The position numbers were made by a program, and so were the translations under genes. Below are positions 35,167 to 44,515 of a DNA stretch of 46,731 nucleotides, piece by piece. Under the pieces are notes generated by a model that made no database searches, had not been told where the DNA came from, and worked only from the letters and a program-made list of their open reading frames with translations. Every line of letters starts with the position of its first letter. Within the stretch, counting starts at the first letter, position 1. The DNA comes from JBBSIN01 sp038232055 (GTDB lineage: Bacteria > Actinomycetota > Actinomycetes > JADGOV01): contig JBBSIN010000011.1 in the NCBI GenBank assembly GCA_038232055.1, positions 1 to 46,731 of the forward strand, written 5' to 3'.

Positions 35167-36143
35167 GAGGCGGTTCCTCCGGACCGGACCCGCTCGGCCG
35201 CGCGCAGCCGTACCGAGGCCGCGCGGGGGTTGGTCGCCACCTCGCCCTGCGGCGCCTGCTCCGCCCCCCGGGTGAGCAGCCGAAGCTCGGCAGCGCTGCC
35301 CGGCAGCTCGACCGGTAGGCCGAGCGGGGTGCGGCTCGCTGCGCCGGCGGTGAAGACCCGCTTGACGATCCGGTCCTCGAGCGAGTGGTAGGCAAGCACC
35401 GCAATGCGGCCGCCGACCGGAAGCGCCGCGACAGCGGCCGGGACTGCCCGCTGCAGCACGGCGAGTTCGCCGTTGACTTCGATCCGCAGCGCCTGGAAGA
35501 CGCGCTTGGCCGGGTGGCCGCCGGTACGCCGGGCCGGCGCCGGCACGCTGTCCCGGACCAGCTCGACGAAGCGGGCGGAGGTGGAGAACGGCTCCCGGAT
35601 CCGCGCCCGGACCACGGCCGCAGCGATCCGGCGAGCGAAGCGCTCCTCGCCGTAGTTCCGGAAGACCCGGCTGAGGCCGGCTGCGTCGTACGTGTTCAGG
35701 ACGTCCGCCGCCGTGAGCAGGGCTGTCGCGTCCATGCGCATGTCGAGCGGCGCGTCCTGGGCATAGGCAAAGCCTCTCCCGACCTCGTCGATTTGCAGCG
35801 ACGACACACCGAGGTCGAACAGCACCCCGTTGGCCCGCTGGATGCCCAAGCGGGCGAGCACGTCGGGCAGCTCGTCGTAGACCGCGTGCACCAGGGTGAT
35901 CCGATCGGCGTACGGCGCCAGGCGCCGCCCGGCCAGCCCAAGCGCCGCGGCATCACGGTCGATGCCGACGAGTCGAAGTCCGGGGTGCTCGGCCAGCAGC
36001 GCCCCGGCGTGCCCGCCGAGGCCGAGCGTCGCGTCGACGACCACGGCGCCGTCACGGGCCAGAGCCGGCGCGAGCAGCTCGCGGACCCGGTCGAGCAGCA
36101 CGGGGATGTGGCGCTGCGCGGCCGGCCGGTCCGGCGGCCCCAT
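35163..36143 (-). CDS. rsmH: 16S rRNA m4C1402 N4-methyltransferase
   Basis: 326 aa. HIPVLL at 12-17, the SAM-binding DATLGLGGHA at 37-46, DLGVSSLQID, RGFAYAQDAPLDMRMD, and GRIAVLAYHSLEDRIVK are all RsmH signatures. It methylates C1402 in the ribosomal P site. The end overlaps ftsL as ATGA. Only 9 nt separate it from the 57-aa membrane protein gene upstream. Confidence 0.97.
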   Translation of the reverse strand: MGPPDRPAAQRHIPVLLDRVRELLAPALARDGAVVVDATLGLGGHAGALLAEHPGLRLVGIDRDAAALGLAGRRLAPYADRITLVHAVYDELPDVLARLGIQRANGVLFDLGVSSLQIDEVGRGFAYAQDAPLDMRMDATALLTAADVLNTYDAAGLSRVFRNYGEERFARRIAAAVVRARIREPFSTSARFVELVRDSVPAPARRTGGHPAKRVFQALRIEVNGELAVLQRAVPAAVAALPVGGRIAVLAYHSLEDRIVKRVFTAGAASRTPLGLPVELPGSAAELRLLTRGAEQAPQGEVATNPRAASVRLRAAERVRSGGTAS

Positions 36144-36152
36144 CGCCGCGGG

Positions 36153-36326
36153 TCAGCCGACCGCCGACACCACGAGGTTCGCGCACAGCGCGACGCCGGC
36201 GGTGACGAGGACGGTGAGCAGGAAGAGCAGGAGGGTGCCGCGCACCTCGGCGCGCAGGTCCGGCTCAATGGGCAGCACCGGCGGCGCAGGCGCCGTCGGT
36301 GAGGTAGGGGCGGGCGTGGTGTCCAT
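36153..36326 (-). CDS. 57-aa single-pass membrane protein between mraZ and rsmH
   Basis: A short gene too small for routine calling. ATG 36326 has AAGGG 8-9 nt upstream; stop TGA at 36153-36155. Residues 1-20 are Pro/Thr/Ala-rich, 21-29 are charged (EPDLRAEVR), and 30-56 form one hydrophobic helix (TLLLFLLTVLVTAGVALCAN) reaching the C-terminus. The frame, ribosome binding site and membrane pattern make it a credible gene. It is 9 nt upstream of rsmH and should be co-transcribed and coupled with it. No family is recognised; a small division-linked membrane factor is a guess from context. Confidence 0.7.
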   Translation of the reverse strand: MDTTPAPTSPTAPAPPVLPIEPDLRAEVRGTLLLFLLTVLVTAGVALCANLVVSAVG

Positions 36327-36396
36327 GTCGACCCTTCACGGACGAGATCGCGAGCGACGGGTAGCCGCGTGCAGTCCGGTCCCCTCCCGCTCCGCA

Positions 36397-36422
36397 CCTG
36401 GCACCGGGGAAGGTGCACCAGG
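36397..36422 (-). other. Imperfect hairpin between mraZ and the small membrane gene
   Basis: CCTGG-CACC and GGTG-CA-CCAGG pair around a 6-nt loop with a 2-nt bulge. There is no T-tract, so it is not a standard terminator; it may affect mRNA stability in the mraZ-rsmH gap. Confidence 0.3.
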
Positions 36423-36473
36423 GGCGTCTCTGGCGAGTCTCGAGCGGGGAGAGAACGCACCCCACGCAGGGGA

Positions 36474-36905
36474 TCAGAACACTCCGGGCAGCACCTCCTC
36501 GGAGAGGTCGGCGAACGTCTGCTCGGACGTGCCGAGGTAGGCCTCCCAAGCGGTCGCGTCCCAGATCTCGACGTGCGAGCTCGCACCGATCACGGCACAG
36601 TCGCGGGAGAGGCCGGCGTACTGGCGAAGGGCCGAAGGGATGTTGATCCGCCCCTGCTTGTCCGGCACCTCGGCGCTGGCGCCGGCGAAGAAGACGCGGG
36701 CGTAGTCGCGGACCGCCTTCGCCGAGAGCGGCGCCTGCCGGATTCGGTCGTGGAGGGCCGCGAAGTCGGCCTCGGCGAAGACGTAGAGGCAGCGCTCCTG
36801 GCCCTTCGTCATCACCAGACCGCCGGCCAGCTGCTCGCGGAACCTGGCCGGCAAGAACAGCCGGCCCTTCTCGTCCAGGCGCGGGGTGTGGGTGCCGAGG
36901 AACAC
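36474..36905 (-). CDS. mraZ: Transcriptional regulator MraZ
   Basis: 143 aa. Two AbrB-like SpoVT/MraZ domains: FLGTHTPRLDEKGRLFLPARFR at the start and EVPDKQGRINIPSALRQYAGL in the second. MraZ forms a ring-like oligomer that binds repeated TGG-type boxes before its own gene and usually represses the dcw operon. I chose GTG 36905, which has GGGAGG 6-7 nt upstream and begins at the family N-terminus; an in-frame ATG at 36947 would lie inside the operator. First gene of the dcw operon. Confidence 0.97.
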   Translation of the reverse strand: MFLGTHTPRLDEKGRLFLPARFREQLAGGLVMTKGQERCLYVFAEADFAALHDRIRQAPLSAKAVRDYARVFFAGASAEVPDKQGRINIPSALRQYAGLSRDCAVIGASSHVEIWDATAWEAYLGTSEQTFADLSEEVLPGVF

Positions 36906-36931
36906 CGGCTGCCTCCCGCTCCGACGTACGG

Positions 36932-36956
36932 CTCCATTTCGCGCCACTGTACTCCA
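36932..36956 (-). promoter_or_regulatory. MraZ-type operator, three boxes
   Basis: On the minus strand TGGAG (36952-36956), TGGCG (36942-36946) and TGGAG (36932-36936) occur at exactly 10-nt spacing. Known MraZ sites are TGG(G)N repeats separated by 5 nt. The boxes overlap the -10 and start region of the mraZ promoter, as expected for autorepression. Confidence 0.7.
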
Positions 36957-36973
36957 CTTCGCTGCCCCGTCAA
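36946..36973 (-). promoter_or_regulatory. Candidate mraZ/dcw promoter
   Basis: TTGACG (36968-36973) and TACAGT (36946-36951) are 16 nt apart on the minus strand, placing the transcript start near 36940 and a leader of about 35 nt before GTG 36905. Confidence 0.6.
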
Positions 36974-37028
36974 CGCGCTGCGATCGGTAGCACTCGGGAA
37001 GTACGACCGCTGTGCCAGGTCAGGCGGG

Positions 37029-37043
37029 TGGAGGGCAGTGGAG
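37029..37043 (+). promoter_or_regulatory. Second pair of MraZ-like boxes, facing moxR
   Basis: TGGAG at 37029-37033 and 37039-37043, again 10 nt apart, but on the plus strand and about 150 nt upstream of moxR. Only two boxes, so binding is uncertain. Confidence 0.4.
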
Positions 37044-37190
37044 CGGGAACGGGCGTCCTGGGTCAGGACTTGTCGACGTCGCGGTCACAGCAGCGTCACG
37101 CTCGCCGGCTGGGGGGCTGTCCCACGCGCGTCGACCTGCGACACTGGGCGTAGGGCGTCCGGCGTACGACCGGCGGGACGAGGAGGTCCG

Positions 37191-38198
<1,008 letters not shown>

Positions 38199-38213
38199 CG
38201 TGCGACAGCAGTC

Positions 38214-39515
38214 GTGAACCGGCTCGCCGGTCTGACGACGCGCGGTCGCTGCTTCCTCGCCGCCGGCGTCGCCTGTGCGTTGTGCGCGGCGATCCTCGGC
38301 GAGCGCGACCTGCTCCGTCTCGGCGTATTCCTGGTGTGCCTGCCGCTGCTCGCGCTGGCGGCGCTGCACCGCACCCGGTACCGGATGTCGTGCACCCGCC
38401 GGGTCGAGCCGGCCCGCGTGCCGGTCGGCCGGCCGGCGACAGTGATCCTCCGGCTGGAGAACGTGTCGCGGCTGCCGACCGGCCTGCTGCTGCTCGAGGA
38501 CAAGCTGCCCTACGTCCTGGGTGGCCGGCCGCGTTTCGTGCTCGACCGGGTGGAGCCGCGTGGCGTCCGTGAGGTCGCCTACACCCTGCGCTCCGACGTG
38601 CGCGGGCGCTTCCCGGTTGGCCCGCTCTCGATTCGGCTCACCGACCCCTTCGGCCTCGCCGAGCTCACCCGCTCCTTCACCTCGCACGAAAACCTGGTGG
38701 TGACCCCCGAAGTCGTGCCGCTGCCGCGAGTGGGGCTCGGTGGGGAATGGGCCGGTGGCGGCGAGAGCCGGTCCCGCTCGGTAGCGAGCGCCGGCGAGGA
38801 GGACGTCGCGCCTCGCGAGTACCGCGAGGGAGACGACCTGCGCCGGGTGCACTGGCGCTCGACGGCTCGCTACGGCGAGCTGATGGTGCGGCGCGAGGAG
38901 CAGCCCTGGCAGTCCCGCGCGGCCATTCTGCTCGACAGCCGGCTCGCCGCGCACCGCGGCGACGGGCCTGGCTCGTCCTTCGAGTGGGCGGTCAGCGCTG
39001 CCGCGTCCATCTCACTGCATCTCGCGCACGGGGGCTACCGGCTGCGGTTCCTCGACGACGGCGGCGACGAGCTGGGCACCGAGGGGGTCGGCGACGTCGA
39101 GGGCATGCTGCTCGACTCGCTGGCGGTCGTGGAGCGCAGCCGGCGTACGACGCTCGCGCCGGCCCTCGAGCGTCTTCGCCGCGGCGGTGGCGAGGGCTTG
39201 ATCGTCGCGATCCTCGGCGGGCTGAGTGCGGACGAGGTCCAGGCGCTGGCCCGGCTACGCCACGGTGCGAGCGCCTCCATCGCGCTGCTCGTCGACCCGC
39301 AGACCTGGACGGGGCAGCGGCCGGCGACCCCCGGGTCCGACGCCAACGTGGCCCTGCTGCGGCAGGCCGGCTGGCGGGTGCTGCCGGTGCGACACGGTGT
39401 CGCGCTGACCGAGGTGTGGCCGATGGCCGGCTCGCGAAGCGCTCCGGTGCGCGTGGTGCCCTCCTCCGCCGGGGGGGTCCGGGTCGTGGCGTCGCATACG
39501 GTGGGTGGACCATGA
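38214..39515 (+). CDS. DUF58-domain membrane protein
   Basis: 433 aa. Two N-terminal helices (about 13-48), a beta-rich segment, then the DUF58 core at about 195-230 (EYREGDDLRRVHWRSTAR) leading into a von Willebrand-like domain (AAILLDSRL, with the Asp of a MIDAS-like site). This is the usual partner of MoxR. GTG start; stop overlaps the transglutaminase gene by ATGA (39512-39515). Confidence 0.92.
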   Translation: MNRLAGLTTRGRCFLAAGVACALCAAILGERDLLRLGVFLVCLPLLALAALHRTRYRMSCTRRVEPARVPVGRPATVILRLENVSRLPTGLLLLEDKLPYVLGGRPRFVLDRVEPRGVREVAYTLRSDVRGRFPVGPLSIRLTDPFGLAELTRSFTSHENLVVTPEVVPLPRVGLGGEWAGGGESRSRSVASAGEEDVAPREYREGDDLRRVHWRSTARYGELMVRREEQPWQSRAAILLDSRLAAHRGDGPGSSFEWAVSAAASISLHLAHGGYRLRFLDDGGDELGTEGVGDVEGMLLDSLAVVERSRRTTLAPALERLRRGGGEGLIVAILGGLSADEVQALARLRHGASASIALLVDPQTWTGQRPATPGSDANVALLRQAGWRVLPVRHGVALTEVWPMAGSRSAPVRVVPSSAGGVRVVASHTVGGP

Positions 39516-41932
39516 GGGATCGGGACCGGCTCTCGCTCGCTGCGGCGATCGCCGTCGCCATGACGACGAGCGCGCTCTTCTCGGTGTACGACTCGGCGCG
39601 CTGGCTGCCCGCCGTACTCGGCGTCATCGCGGTCGTCGCCGCGGCCAGCGCGCTGGCCAGATGGAGTCGGCTGCCACTCGCACTCGGACCGTTCCTGGTG
39701 GCGGCCGCCGCCACGCTCTACGTCACCGTGGTCTTCGCCTCGGCGGATGCCGTGGGCGGGCTCCTTCCTGGGCCCGGGGCGCTGCGGTTACTGGCGAGTT
39801 CCGCCCGCGAGGGGTTCACCGACATCCACGACCTCGCGCCGCCGGTGCCCTCGCACCGGGGGCTGGTCCTGATCACCGTTGTCGGCGTCGCGCTCGTGGC
39901 GCTCGTCGCCGACCTGCTTGCCGCGACGCTGCGCCGACCCCCGCTCGCCGGCCTGCCACTGCTCGCCCTCTTCGCGGTTCCCGCCGCGATCGCGCCGCGC
40001 GGCACGGGAATCGTCCCGTTCGCGCTCTCCGTGGCCGGCTACCTGATCCTGCTCGGCGCCGACAATCGCGACCGGTTGGCCCGATGGGGCCGTCCGCTGC
40101 GGACGTCCGCCCAGCTGGAGGTGGGGCGGCTCACTGCGGCCGCCTACGGCGAGGAGCAGCCCACGGGGGCCATGGGACGGCGTATCGGGGTCGCCGCGAT
40201 CGGACTCGCCCTCGTCGTCCCGCTGCTGCTGCCCACCTTCCGCGGCTCGATCTTCAGCGGCAACGGCAGCGCCGGAACCGGCGGCGGCTCCGGGTCGAGC
40301 GGTGTGGTCACGTACAACCCGATCGTGCGGCTCAAGGGGCAGCTCACCTCCGAGCGGCCACAGACCCTCCTCCGCATCCGCACGCGCGACCCGAGCCCGA
40401 CGCCGTACCTGCGGATGGCCGGACTCGACCGCTTCGACGGCCGAACCTGGTCGCAGAGCCCACTGCGGGCGGGACGCAACGAACGGGTGTCGAACACCCA
40501 AGCGCTGCCGGCACCCCTCGTAGCCGGAGACCCGGCGGAGACCCGGATCGAGGTCACCAACGCGCTGGACGCCCGCTGGCTGCCGGTGCCCTACCAGCCG
40601 ACCGGCGTGGACGTCTCTGGTGACTGGCGCTACGACGCGGTGACCAGCACGATCTTCTCGACCCGCGCCAACGCCCGTGACGCGTCGTACCGCGTCGCGA
40701 GTCAGATGCTGGCCCCCGACCGCGACAGCCTCCAGAACGCGCCTGCGGTCACCGACCAGCGCGACCTGCTGCCCTACCAGCAGCTGCCCGACGGGATGCC
40801 CACAGAGATCATCGACACCGCTCTGCGGGTGGCGAAGGGAGCCACCCAGTACGACAAGGCGGTCGCGATCCAGCAGTACTTCCGCGACGGGTTCACCTAC
40901 AGCCTCAGCGTCCCCTCCGGCAACAGCAGCAACGACGTAGTGAACTTCCTGCGGGGCAGGCGCGGCTACTGCGAGCAGTTCGCGGCCACCATGGCGCTAT
41001 TCGCCCGGATCGCGCGCATTCCGGCGCGGGTCGCCGTAGGCTTCACCTACGGCGTGTCCATCGGCGACGGCGAGTACGTCGTGACGAGCAAGGACGCGCA
41101 CGCCTGGCCGGAGCTCTACTTCCCCGGGGCCGGCTGGCTGCCGTTCGAGCCGACCCCAGTTGCCGGGCAGACGACGACATCGCCGCCGTCGTGGACGCAG
41201 AGCGCCGCGGCCGGTGCCGGTGCCGATGGCGGCCCAAATGGCTCCCGGACCGGTGCTAACCCTGACCCGAACTCCGGGCGTCCGCTCGCCGAGCGCAAGA
41301 ACCAGGGACAGGTCGACGGCCAGGGCGGCCCGCTGCCGGACCTGCCCACGGCGGCGCCGGCCGCGAAGCCGTCGTCGTCGCACCGGTGGCGGGTGCCGGC
41401 GGGGCTGGCGCTGCTCGTCCTGGTGCTCGCGTGCCCGTCCGTCGTCCAAGCGGCAACCCGCCGACGGCGATGGCACGCCGCGAGCGACCTGGGAAGCGCT
41501 GCGCACGCCGCATGGGCCGACCTGCGCGACGACGCCCGCGACCTGAACCTTGCCTGGTCGGTCAGCGCGTCCCCGAGAGGAGCCGCCGCCTGGCTCCGTC
41601 GACGTGCGGCGCTAGACGACGCGGCCGAGAACGCTCTCGGCATTCTCGTCGTGGCGGAGGAGAGGGCCAGCTACGCCCGCGCCGCGGGCGCGGGTGGGCA
41701 CCGGCGATCGCCGGGCACGAACGAGCTGCGCGAGGCCGGAGCGGTCGTCCGGAGCTCCTTGGCGCGCGACGCAGGTGGCAGCCGCCGCTGGCTGGCGCGT
41801 TGCGCCCCGCGGTCTGCGCTCGACCAGCTGGGCCTGGCGGCGAATCGCCTCAGTGACGCGTTCGACCGTAGCGACCGGATCCTGTCGCAGCGGATCCGGG
41901 CGCTGCTGCGGCGCCGGCCGATCTCGCCGTAG
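39512..41932 (+). CDS. Transglutaminase-like membrane protein (TgpA type)
   Basis: 806 aa. Five to six N-terminal helices (about 7-240), a periplasm-facing part, a transglutaminase core with Cys487 (GYCEQFAA) and His530 (DAHAWPELY), a Pro/Gly/Asn-rich linker, one more helix (about 630-648) and a cytoplasmic domain of the DUF4129 kind. The order helices, core, helix, tail matches TgpA-like proteins that occur with MoxR and DUF58. Whether it cross-links or cleaves is not known; Cys-His are intact. ATG 39512. Confidence 0.92.
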   Translation: MRDRDRLSLAAAIAVAMTTSALFSVYDSARWLPAVLGVIAVVAAASALARWSRLPLALGPFLVAAAATLYVTVVFASADAVGGLLPGPGALRLLASSAREGFTDIHDLAPPVPSHRGLVLITVVGVALVALVADLLAATLRRPPLAGLPLLALFAVPAAIAPRGTGIVPFALSVAGYLILLGADNRDRLARWGRPLRTSAQLEVGRLTAAAYGEEQPTGAMGRRIGVAAIGLALVVPLLLPTFRGSIFSGNGSAGTGGGSGSSGVVTYNPIVRLKGQLTSERPQTLLRIRTRDPSPTPYLRMAGLDRFDGRTWSQSPLRAGRNERVSNTQALPAPLVAGDPAETRIEVTNALDARWLPVPYQPTGVDVSGDWRYDAVTSTIFSTRANARDASYRVASQMLAPDRDSLQNAPAVTDQRDLLPYQQLPDGMPTEIIDTALRVAKGATQYDKAVAIQQYFRDGFTYSLSVPSGNSSNDVVNFLRGRRGYCEQFAATMALFARIARIPARVAVGFTYGVSIGDGEYVVTSKDAHAWPELYFPGAGWLPFEPTPVAGQTTTSPPSWTQSAAAGAGADGGPNGSRTGANPDPNSGRPLAERKNQGQVDGQGGPLPDLPTAAPAAKPSSSHRWRVPAGLALLVLVLACPSVVQAATRRRRWHAASDLGSAAHAAWADLRDDARDLNLAWSVSASPRGAAAWLRRRAALDDAAENALGILVVAEERASYARAAGAGGHRRSPGTNELREAGAVVRSSLARDAGGSRRWLARCAPRSALDQLGLAANRLSDAFDRSDRILSQRIRALLRRRPISP

Positions 41933-41948
41933 CGCGCGACGCCTCGCG

Positions 41949-42644
41949 GTGACCCCGCCGACCCCGGCATCGGACCGGTTCCCGCCGGTTGCCGACCCTC
42001 GCGCGGACGATGTCGCGTGGCCGGCGATGTCGTGGCCGCCGCCGGCCGGCGTCCGGCTGTCGGGACGGATCGTCGACCTTGCGCCGCTCCTCCCCGAGCG
42101 CGACGCCGATGCTCTCTTTGGAGCCTTGGACCAGGACTCGGTGTGGCAGCACATTGCCAGCCGCCCGCGGGACGCGGTTGCCTACGCCCTGATGCTGCGA
42201 CAGTGGATCGCGAAAGGCGCCCTGCCGTGGCTCGTGCGGCTGCGGACGCCCCATGCTGGACGTCCTGCTTGGACGGTGGTGGGCACCTCCAGCTACCTCG
42301 ACATCTCGGTGGATGACGCCCGACTGGAGATCGGCGCGACGGCGTACATGCCCGAGGTGTGGGCGACCGGCGTCAACCCCGACACCAAGCTTCAGCTCCT
42401 CGGCCACGCCTTCGAGACGCTCGGAGCCGGTCGTGTGCAGCTCAAGACCGACGTGCGCAACCTTCGCTCGCAGCAGGCGATCGCCCGTCTGGGCGCAAGG
42501 TACGAGGGCACCCTGCGCCGCTACCAACGCCGGGCCGACGGCAGCGTTCGAGACACGGTCCTGTTCTCCGTCCTCGCCGAGGAGTGGCCGGGGGTCCGCG
42601 ACCGTCTCACCAGGCGCGTGGACGCCGTGCTCGACGGACGCTAG
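41949..42644 (+). CDS. GNAT-family N-acetyltransferase
   Basis: 231 aa. RimJ/RimL-like GNAT: VVGTSSYLDI, LEIGATAYMPEVWATGVNPDTKLQLLGHAFE and VQLKTDVRNLRSQQAIARLGARYEGTLR carry the acetyl-CoA-binding pattern, where the usual Q/R-x-x-G-x-G/A loop is weak. Position beside the dcw cluster matches the neighbourhood of a GNAT gene in mycobacteria. Substrate unknown. GTG 41949 chosen; ATG 42027 is an alternative. Stop codon overlaps the DUF3040 gene stop on the other strand (CTAG, 42641-42644). Confidence 0.9.
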   Translation: MTPPTPASDRFPPVADPRADDVAWPAMSWPPPAGVRLSGRIVDLAPLLPERDADALFGALDQDSVWQHIASRPRDAVAYALMLRQWIAKGALPWLVRLRTPHAGRPAWTVVGTSSYLDISVDDARLEIGATAYMPEVWATGVNPDTKLQLLGHAFETLGAGRVQLKTDVRNLRSQQAIARLGARYEGTLRRYQRRADGSVRDTVLFSVLAEEWPGVRDRLTRRVDAVLDGR

Positions 42645-43027
42645 CGGCCGCGCTCTTCCCAGCGCCGGCGCCAGCGGTCCTCGAGTCGCTGCTTGGGCGA
42701 GACCCGTGGCTTGGGCGCCGTCGGCCGCCGCGGTCGGGTTCCGCCCTCCCGGTTGCCGGTGAGCCGCTGCCAACTCGTGATCCCAAACACCAGCGCGATC
42801 AGCATGACGATGAAGCCGAGGACGCCGACGGCGATCTGCTTGCTGATCACTCCGGCCATCAGCAAGAGGACGCCGAGGACGAAGAGTACGGCGCATCGCA
42901 CGATGCGCCGGGAGTAGTGCTTGCGGAGATCGGTCGCCCGGTAGGAGGAGGCGAACTTGGGATCCTCGGCGTAGAGCGCACGCTCGATCTGGTCGAGCAG
43001 GCGCTGCTCATGCTCCGAGAGCGGCAC
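42641..43027 (-). CDS. DUF3040 membrane protein
   Basis: 128 aa. PLSEHEQRLLDQIERALYAEDPKFASS at the start is the DUF3040 signature. Two hydrophobic helices lie at about 46-63 and 68-88, and the tail is Arg/Lys-rich (RRWEERGR). GTG 43027 has GGAGG upstream and starts exactly at the family N-terminus. Small actinobacterial proteins of this family are linked by position to the dcw neighbourhood; function unknown. Confidence 0.93.
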   Translation of the reverse strand: MPLSEHEQRLLDQIERALYAEDPKFASSYRATDLRKHYSRRIVRCAVLFVLGVLLLMAGVISKQIAVGVLGFIVMLIALVFGITSWQRLTGNREGGTRPRRPTAPKPRVSPKQRLEDRWRRRWEERGR

Positions 43028-43096
43028 GGTGCTCCTCCCAGGAAGGCCGGCGCGCACGGACAGGTCGAAGGATGCCTGCCGCGTCGCGGAAGCGAG

Positions 43097-43132
43097 TCCG
43101 CAGTACTTGAGGTTTCCGCAGTACTTGAGGAT
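43097..43132. repeat. 18-nt-period direct repeat upstream of the DUF3040 gene
   Basis: tccgcagtacttgagg occurs at 43097-43112 and 43115-43130. On the minus strand the copies lie 70-103 nt before GTG 43027. The period of 18 nt and the palindromic centre AGTACT suggest an operator. Confidence 0.7.
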
Positions 43133-43216
43133 ACGGTCGCCGAGGCCGCCACGGAAGCGATCCCGCACGCTCGCGCTCGCGATGTGCCCGCGAAAGACGC
43201 CGCCAACCGTTCCGCG

Positions 43217-44446
43217 TCACGACGGATGACCCTGCTGGCCGCCATCAAGAAGCGTCCCCGGCCGCACCGCACCCGGACCGAAGCGGCGCGTCGCACGGTC
43301 GGCTGCGCGCTCCGCCTCCCGCCAGCCCGACGGACGCTCGCCGAGCAGGAGCTGTCGCGGCTGGCCGGCGGCCGCGCGCAGACCCTCGACCCGCACCCCG
43401 ACCAACCGCAGCCGGGCGCGCTGCAGGCCCAGCCGGTCGACGAGGTCGCAGGCGGCGCCGTAGATGTCGTGGCTCACATCGGTCGGGTCGGCGAGCGTGC
43501 GCGATCTCGTGATCGTCGTAAAGTCCGCAAACCGGATCTTTACGCTCACGGTACGGCCGACCTGCCCGCTCTCCCGTAGTCGCGAGGCGGTCCGTTCGGC
43601 CAGCCGCAGCAGCTCGCGGCGGATCCGCGCCGGGTCATCGACGTCGCGGTCGAAGGTCTCCTCGGCGCCGATACTGCGGTCCGGCTCGCTGGCCACGACC
43701 CGTCGCTCGTCGCGGCCCCAGGCGAGCGCGCTGAGGTGGCGCCCCGCCGCCGCTCCGAGAGCCCGCTGCAGGGTGCTCACGGGGACGTGCGCGAGGTCCC
43801 CCACCGTCCGCAGTCCCAGCCGGACGAGCACCTCCTCCGTACGTTCCCCCACTCCCCAGAGCGCAGCGACCGGCAGCGGATGCAGGAACTCGACCACCGC
43901 GTCGACCGGTACGACGAGCAACCCGTCCGGCTTCGCCCGGGTAGAGGCCAGCTTGGCGACGAACTTGGTGCTCGCCACCCCTACGGAGCAGGGGATTCCT
44001 TGCTCGTCCGACACGCGGGCCCGAATCCACTCGCCGATCTCCGCCGGGCGGCCCAGTCGACGGCGCGCTCCGTAGACATCGAGAAACGCCTCGTCGAGCG
44101 CGATCGGCTCGACGAGTGGGGTGATCGAACGGAAGATCTCCATGATGCCCGCCGACACCGCGGAGTACGAGGCGAAATCGGGTGGAACGACAACCGCCTG
44201 CGGACACATCCGCCGCGCGCGGGACATCGGCATCGCGCTGCCGACGCCGTACGCGCGTGCCTCGTACGTCGCTGAGAGGACCACTCCGCGAGTGCCGGTT
44301 CCCCCGACGAGAACCGGGCGGCCCCGCAGCTCGGGCCGCCGCCGCAGCTCCACGCTCGCATAGAACGCGTCCATGTCGACGTGCAGGATCGGGCAGCCAC
44401 CGTCGGAGGCGGCTACCTCCGGGGGGAGCGGCGACGAGTCGGCCAC
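43217..44446 (-). CDS. dinB: DNA polymerase IV (Y family)
   Basis: 409 aa. LHVDMDAFYASVE with D24, LDEAFLDV with D118 and E119, and SVGVASTKFVAKLAS are the Pol IV palm motifs; the little finger follows at about 240-350. No C-terminal clamp-binding motif is obvious beyond the last Arg-rich residues. It performs translesion synthesis. It follows dnaE2 by 69 nt and probably shares its transcript. Confidence 0.94.
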   Translation of the reverse strand: MADSSPLPPEVAASDGGCPILHVDMDAFYASVELRRRPELRGRPVLVGGTGTRGVVLSATYEARAYGVGSAMPMSRARRMCPQAVVVPPDFASYSAVSAGIMEIFRSITPLVEPIALDEAFLDVYGARRRLGRPAEIGEWIRARVSDEQGIPCSVGVASTKFVAKLASTRAKPDGLLVVPVDAVVEFLHPLPVAALWGVGERTEEVLVRLGLRTVGDLAHVPVSTLQRALGAAAGRHLSALAWGRDERRVVASEPDRSIGAEETFDRDVDDPARIRRELLRLAERTASRLRESGQVGRTVSVKIRFADFTTITRSRTLADPTDVSHDIYGAACDLVDRLGLQRARLRLVGVRVEGLRAAAGQPRQLLLGERPSGWREAERAADRATRRFGPGAVRPGTLLDGGQQGHPS

Positions 44447-44515
44447 GTCCCTCCTCGGTCGCGCGGACGGGAGTCGGTCTGGCGGCGCCCGGGACAGCGT
44501 AATAGGCGCATCCCG

